This document shows positions 59,501 through 64,000 of a stretch of DNA of 64,000 nt, in pieces; position 1 is the stretch's first letter; every line of letters starts with the position of its first letter. The stretch spans positions 124,001 through 188,000 of the forward strand of contig MEHQ01003373.1 in assembly GCA_008828725.1 (NCBI GenBank), in the 5' to 3' direction. The position numbers were made by a program, and so were the translations under genes. Source of the DNA: Saccharina japonica. Taxonomy: Eukaryota; Sar; Phaeophyceae; Laminariales; Laminariaceae. The notes under the pieces were generated by a model that was not told the DNA's origin, did no database searches, and saw only the letters and a program-made list of their open reading frames with translations.

Positions 59501-62500
59501 TCATTTCACCTTCGACTCTCGGTACAGTACACGTTGGCTCGCCTGCCTTATCTAACGGTCGCGTCTGATGACCAGCACCAGATAGGGGTGACGCTCCTGA
59601 GCCTGCGCCGTCGTGTCTTGTACCGGCACGGGTTTCACGGATCGTCTGTAATATGCTGATGCACCCGCGCCTCAAAATTTCACGCAATATTCCCCCTTGA
59701 GCCATCTTACTCTTGTTGTGAGTGCCTGGCTGTCGTGCAGATGCATCGGTTTAACGTGACGAACCGACAACTCTTGTTGTACTGTACCATTGCCGGCTGT
59801 TAACCCCCCCTGCTCGTATACGTGCCATCGACCAATCAATGTCACAACGCTCAACGCCTGTCGACCGTCGACCGTCGAAGGATATTCGACCAGCTCTCCG
59901 CCAAGCACTTCGATTCCAAGGTGAATCACGGCACCGCTTTGAAGAAAAAGTACTTCCGATCGAGGAATAACAACGACATCGTGCCGCGGGTACCGGCGTC
60001 CCCGTTCATCCATGTCGGCACTGAGATTTACCTGGATCGCCTGTGAGTGACCGGAGCGGGTGCACAATGATACCTATATTTCCGGGGCCCTATACTATTA
60101 GTACGTCATCAGTACTATTCGTAAGTGGTTACTACTATTTGCAAAGTAATTAAGTACTACCAGGTATTAGCCAATACTGTGCAGTAGCAAGTCACTCAGA
60201 AATCGACTTTCGACGTCTCCCGGGGCATCAGTTCATCCGTATAGTATATATCAACGCCAAGCCGGGTTTCGGCATGCCAGAGCCTTGCACACGCACCCTC
60301 TCCTCCGCCCGTGTCGATGGGCACCTTGTTGAGAAGTCACACACCCCATGCTTCAATGCTTCAGTAAGCTGGTTTCGCGTGCCAAGCCACGGTTTTTGTT
60401 AGAGAGGTGAGTATGAACCGGCCGACGAACAGTGTTTACACCGTTGCTACGTATTCAGGAGTAACTTAACTCCGTTCGAGCTGAACCCCAGGCCTTATTT
60501 AGTATACTACAGTACAATACTCGTGCTTGGATGTAAATACGGACAGGAACAGCAGGTGTCATTTTACCTTGTCTCCATACAGTATAGACCCACGAATTAT
60601 AACCCAATATGAACCCAATAGTAACTTGGGAACGCTCGCTTGTTTGGGGGACGCTGACAATGTTTTATTTAGACATCGTGCTCAGCGACCGAAATCCCCA
60701 TCAAAGCCCTGCCCAGGTTTCACTATGTCAAACATATAATATATATAAGGAGCATTTCTACATTATTATTGAATCCAAAATATTATTACACTTCTGTAAA
60801 ATTGATGTGATATCCTACGTTGTATGGTCACGATCGGCAAGACGGTAAGCGACTTGGCCTTGCTTACATTGGACGTTTTATGTTCTGGGTCTATTATGAT
60901 TCCATTTGCCATGTGAGGATATGCAGCTCTTACTTCAAGCATATCATTCACTTACGAGCTGGTTCCAGCAAGAGCAGGAACATTTCGTCTTCAGACTTTT
61001 GCGCCCTAAAGGAAAACGAGTTGGAAAACGAAATTTTGCAGGGTTGTTCTTCATGACCTTACAAAAAAACTTATTGATGGCCTTTTTTGAAAAAATGATT
61101 TTTTGGTGAATGAGGTACATTTTAACGTTTTAAAATATTTTTCGGCAACTTTGACCCAAAATTACCGACGAACGAAAACGAAAATACAAAAGGCCATCAA
61201 TATTTTTTTTCGTATGCTCGTGAAGAACAACCCTGCCAAATTTCGTCTTCCAATTCTTCTTGGATCCGGGCGCTAAAGTGATTTCCGTGAAAGTAAATAG
61301 TCCCCCAAGGGTTTCCAAAGAGCTCGATACATTGTTCTAGTACTTTAACAGGCGTTTATTATAACACTTGTACGGATCGCATAACAAAACAAGTGTCATC
61401 GACGTCTTCCTTTTGTTGATGCGATCATATCAACACGTCTAGCGTCTAATTATTCCACGTATTGGCCGAATTATGGCCGAGAGAAGAATCATATGGATTT
61501 TAGTATAGGCACATTAAATCCCTATACAACAACGCCTTCCCAAGTAATACGAACAATTACCATATCTCACGAACTACAGCTCGGACGCCAAAACCAGCTT
61601 CACCGATGTGTTCATCTTGTTGATGCGGTCTCGTGGATATGCTTTGTGTTGCGAGTTTCAGTGTATTCATTGTTTTATTCCCCGAAGGTGGAATGTTACG
61701 CTTTTTCCTGGAACCACCTCGTACAACTATCAAGCATACCCGAATACTTGACAAACGCACGAAAACCAACAATGCAGTCCCCCTTGTGAATGCCTTTGCC
61801 GACTTCTAACCGACGTTTCGCCGATCAAATCTGATTGTTATTACCAAATATGATTGCTATTGTCATTGCCTTTTGACTATCTTTGCCACCCGACAATGTG
61901 TCGTAGCATGAAAGAGCTTCAACCTTTACCACTCATTTGTTTGGTACTTACAAAAATCACGAAAATAAAAGAGCCCTACTCGTATGCACAAATTATAACC
62001 GCCCTTCGTACCCACTTATTTTAACGTTACGGGCCCATGCTGCATACCTGGTACACCGCAGAGGGACGATCTCCGCGACTGGTGTGATGGACCGCCTTCT
62101 CGGCCGTCTCAGCGCCTACCTACGCGGGGAGTTCATCGATGACATAAACGACCACGCCACGTCCGAGTACGTCAGGCTGTTTGAACAAATCGTGCTCAAC
62201 TCGAGGGTGCCGCTGCTTGAAAAGGCTGCAAGCGTGGTGGTGGATGCTCTGACCGGCGTGGCCGAAAAGGTAAAACTATTCGCCGGGGGTGACCTCTTCA
62301 TATTATGGTGATGATTTTCGGTGTCCGATGTTTTTCTTCGTGCGGGTTAATGTACTGCTGTACGAGTAGAGTAGCCGGATGGTCGTATCGTTGACCCTTA
62401 GCACAAGTGCATATTTCGCGTGACGACCGGCGGCTTTTCAAGCAGGCCTTCTTTTGCCATTTTCGCGCGTTTTTACTATCACGCGGTCGGTTCGTTGCCC

Positions 62501-62799
62501 TAATCCGTTCCCTTTGAGCCCACCCGCCTCGGCACGCTGGTCACGCCTGCCGCTCTATTGTTACACCAGGCAGAGGGCTTCCTCCCAATAAGTGACTGGT
62601 TGGATTGTTTGTCCTTGAGTCAACGCACACATACTTTACTCACTCGTGTATCCCACGGTTTGTAAACATGGGAAATGTGCTGGCATAGGTGCACACTGAT
62701 GCTGCCAAAGGACACATCAAATTGACCGAGTGGAGCAAACTGCTGGCGCAGATCGACGACGTGAAGGCCAAAGCCAGGGAAGCCGCGAGGGAGCTGTAA
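56391..62799 (+). CDS. Lipase C: class 3 lipase, exons 3-8 (5' exons not found)
   Basis: Third paralogue, same strand as A. Exons: 56391-56558, 57476-57673, 59012-59217, 59881-60042, 62062-62269, 62689-62799; 1053 nt, 350 residues to TAA. Intron positions and phases equal those of A and B. FRGTKEMADW, the nucleophile AGHSLGGALATI, the Asp motif NNNDIVPR and the His motif INDHATSEYVRLF are intact. Exon 5 is one codon shorter than in A and B; exon 7 is four codons longer; the last exon is basic and shares little with the others. It is the most diverged of the three. Introns contain a MITE and a TIR/hairpin element. The first two exons expected from the A model were not recognised; the anchor exon at 49753 is a possible but unproven start. 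Confidence 0.83.
57089..57327 (+). mobile_element. MITE family 1, copy 6, in lipase C intron
   Basis: Starts GTGCTACGGTAGAGGTAGCAC and ends GGTACACCTCTATCGCAGCATGC, so the inverted ends are clear. The inside has TTTTCTGAACGATCGGGCTCC and TTTCGGTGAGGTATGACGCTCC. Best copy for defining the family. Confidence 0.78.
57476..57673 (+). CDS. Lipase C exon 4
   Basis: 198 nt, AGDEADKEYFDGIEDTEAF to EGSMHE, with VVFRGTKE. The donor is GTACGA, canonical where lipase A has GC. Confidence 0.85.
59012..59217 (+). CDS. Lipase C exon 5, nucleophile elbow
   Basis: 206 nt, GFDDGVNSVWQS to GIYTIGSP, catalytic Ser in GHSLGGALATI. One codon shorter than the paralogues near QSAGMH. Confidence 0.9.
59881..60042 (+). 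CDS. Lipase C exon 6, catalytic Asp
   Basis: 162 nt, RIFDQLSAKHF to FIHVGTEIYLDR, with NNNDIVPR; donor GTGAGT in phase 2. The acceptor (CGTCGAAG) has a weak tract. Confidence 0.87.
60953..61330. mobile_element. TIR element family 2-like copy with long hairpin
   Basis: Begins TACGAGCTGGTTCCAGC. Arms 61019-61090 and 61187-61260 pair: GCAGGGTTGTTCTTCATGA with GTGAAGAACAACCCTGCC, and TTGATGGCCTTTT with AAAAGGCCATCAA. The right end is uncertain (AGCTCGATA near 61321). In a lipase C intron. Confidence 0.55.
62062..62269 (+). CDS. Lipase C exon 7, catalytic His
   Basis: 208 nt, LLGRLSAYLRGEF and INDHATSEYVRLF. Four extra codons near its end (ALTGVAEK). Confidence 0.87.
62689..62799 (+). CDS. Lipase C exon 8
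   Basis: 111 nt, VHTDAAKGHIKLTEW to AREAAREL and TAA; amphipathic helix-like end. Confidence 0.72.
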   Translation: MHTDAAKGHIKLTEWSKLLAQIDDVKAKAREAAREL

Positions 62800-64000
62800 A
62801 CGCCTCGCAAGCTTCGGGTTTGGCACCTCTGAGCATTGAGTAGATTTTAATTGAGAATAAGCCAGTGCTTCGGGCGGGGGTAACGGTTTCAGCTCGTGGG
62901 CATATGTAAATAAACAGAATTGACAATTGTCGTAAACGATACTCAAGCCAAACGCCACCATTTGTTTTGTTGTTTTGAAGCACACCTGTTGTTTCCGCTT
63001 GGAGTCGCTTCAGCAGTCAAGAGTTTCGATGAGAACTGCAGCTACAAGTACTATCCGTGTTTTGGTATGACTATACAGTAGCACGCCATACCTTGGATTC
63101 CTGTGGTTTGATGCGTCAGCTGCAAATAAAGTTTGTGGCTCTAATGCAGGTTGCTGCCCACAAAAGTTTCCGACTTGTGGTTCGGTCGCTCATTGTATTT
63201 GACGCGATGCACATGGTCGCTCGTGTATATTGGATGCGATACTCAGGGTGCCGGTGGGAATAGGCACAGGCCATAGCCCAGCATCGACGCACGTTGCACT
63301 CTCTATCTCGAAGCCAACGGGTATTACATTATCACTACCAGCCGACGGATCTTACCTGGCTTTCTATGTAGGGGGGTTCGTACCCTGGCGTCTCAGCTGT
63401 TAACGAGAGGGCACCGAGAGATGGCGAAGAAGTCTGCTTACAGTTTTTGGCGATGTGCGCGACGTCGATCAGCCGTACAATCGTTTCATTTGGAGTCGTC
63501 GAGTTTCCCTGCCGTCGTTTTTTTTCACAGTTATGACCTCGTTCTATTAATTGAATCAAGAGGGGGCGACGATATTCGATGTTCACATTCCCAGGACCTT
63601 TTGACACACACACACACACTTGGAGGGAGATTTGCACTCTTCACAGGCCTCGTAGCGCACATGGCTTGCTTTCGTACGTGTCGTTCATACACATTCCAAA
63701 AACGAGTTTGTGTTGGAGTGTGTGAGTCGAATGATGCATGGAAGGCTTTCGTTTCATTTTGGAATATGTCGCAGTATACGTACTGGATGTAGGACGTTCA
63801 TGCGGTGTACGGGGCAACGGTGCTGAGCGAGATACACCATAAGTGTCAGTGCACAATTTCATACGTCGAACAAATCGGATCCCTGTTTCGTGATCTCGAT
63901 ATTTTCGGACAGATAGACCCCTGATCTATAGGACCTGCTAGGCCTACGGTAGATAAAGGTTTCCCGGGCAGGATCTGTATGATCTAGCTCTTGCGCACAT
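62800..64000. other. Downstream of lipase C, no gene recognised
   Basis: Presumed 3' UTR followed by intergenic DNA; a CA microsatellite at 63605-63619. Frames up to 123 codons lack motifs. Confidence 0.45.

Overview
The window is eukaryotic nuclear DNA. The genes have many short exons separated by spliceosomal introns, and the rest is filled with LINE, SINE and small terminal-inverted-repeat DNA elements, minisatellites and a short interstitial TTAGGG array. The style (class 3 lipases with phase-conserved introns, moderately GC-rich exons, AT-richer introns, TTAGGG-type repeat) would suit a brown alga or another stramenopile. That assignment is inference; no ribosomal or organellar marker is present to prove it.

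The only host genes I can model with confidence are three paralogous class 3 (alpha/beta-hydrolase) lipases. Lipase A (+, 78-6274, eight exons, 414 aa) looks complete and starts with an N-myristoylation-like MGAKSS. Lipase B (-, 13412-22159) has exons 2-8; its first exon was not found. Lipase C (+, 56391-62799) has exons 3-8; its 5' exons were not found. All three keep the same intron positions and phases and all three keep the catalytic Ser (GHSLGGA), Asp (NNDIVPR) and His (NDH...EY). A and B are tail to tail. B and C are head to head, with about 34 kb of repeat-rich DNA between them.

Region by region: 1-6.3 kb, lipase A; 6.3-13.4 kb, gene-poor spacer with three copies of one MITE family, one carrying a nested Harbinger-like MITE; 13.4-22.2 kb, lipase B, whose introns hold two more MITEs, a SINE body and a 72-bp minisatellite; 22.2-25.6 kb, decayed repeats including the C-terminal end of a second LINE family; 25.6-41.3 kb, a very large inverted repeat (6.2-kb arms, 3.4-kb spacer) containing SINE, TIR element and LINE copies; 41.3-44.6 kb, rearranged LINE 3' ends and a 5'-truncated LINE with an uninterrupted reverse transcriptase frame; 44.6-56.4 kb, SINEs, LINE tails, a telomere-like array, a possible signal-anchor exon and a 2.6-kb GC-rich degenerate repeat; 56.4-62.8 kb, lipase C; 62.8-64 kb, nothing recognised.

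The lipases probably hydrolyse acylglycerols or membrane glycerolipids. I see no new defence or biosynthetic system. The most unusual features are the giant inverted repeat (real or assembly artefact), a cluster of single-base losses inside it, several apparently lineage-specific small element families, and two short motifs (TACCWGGTA and ACAGCAGTAC) that recur far above chance.
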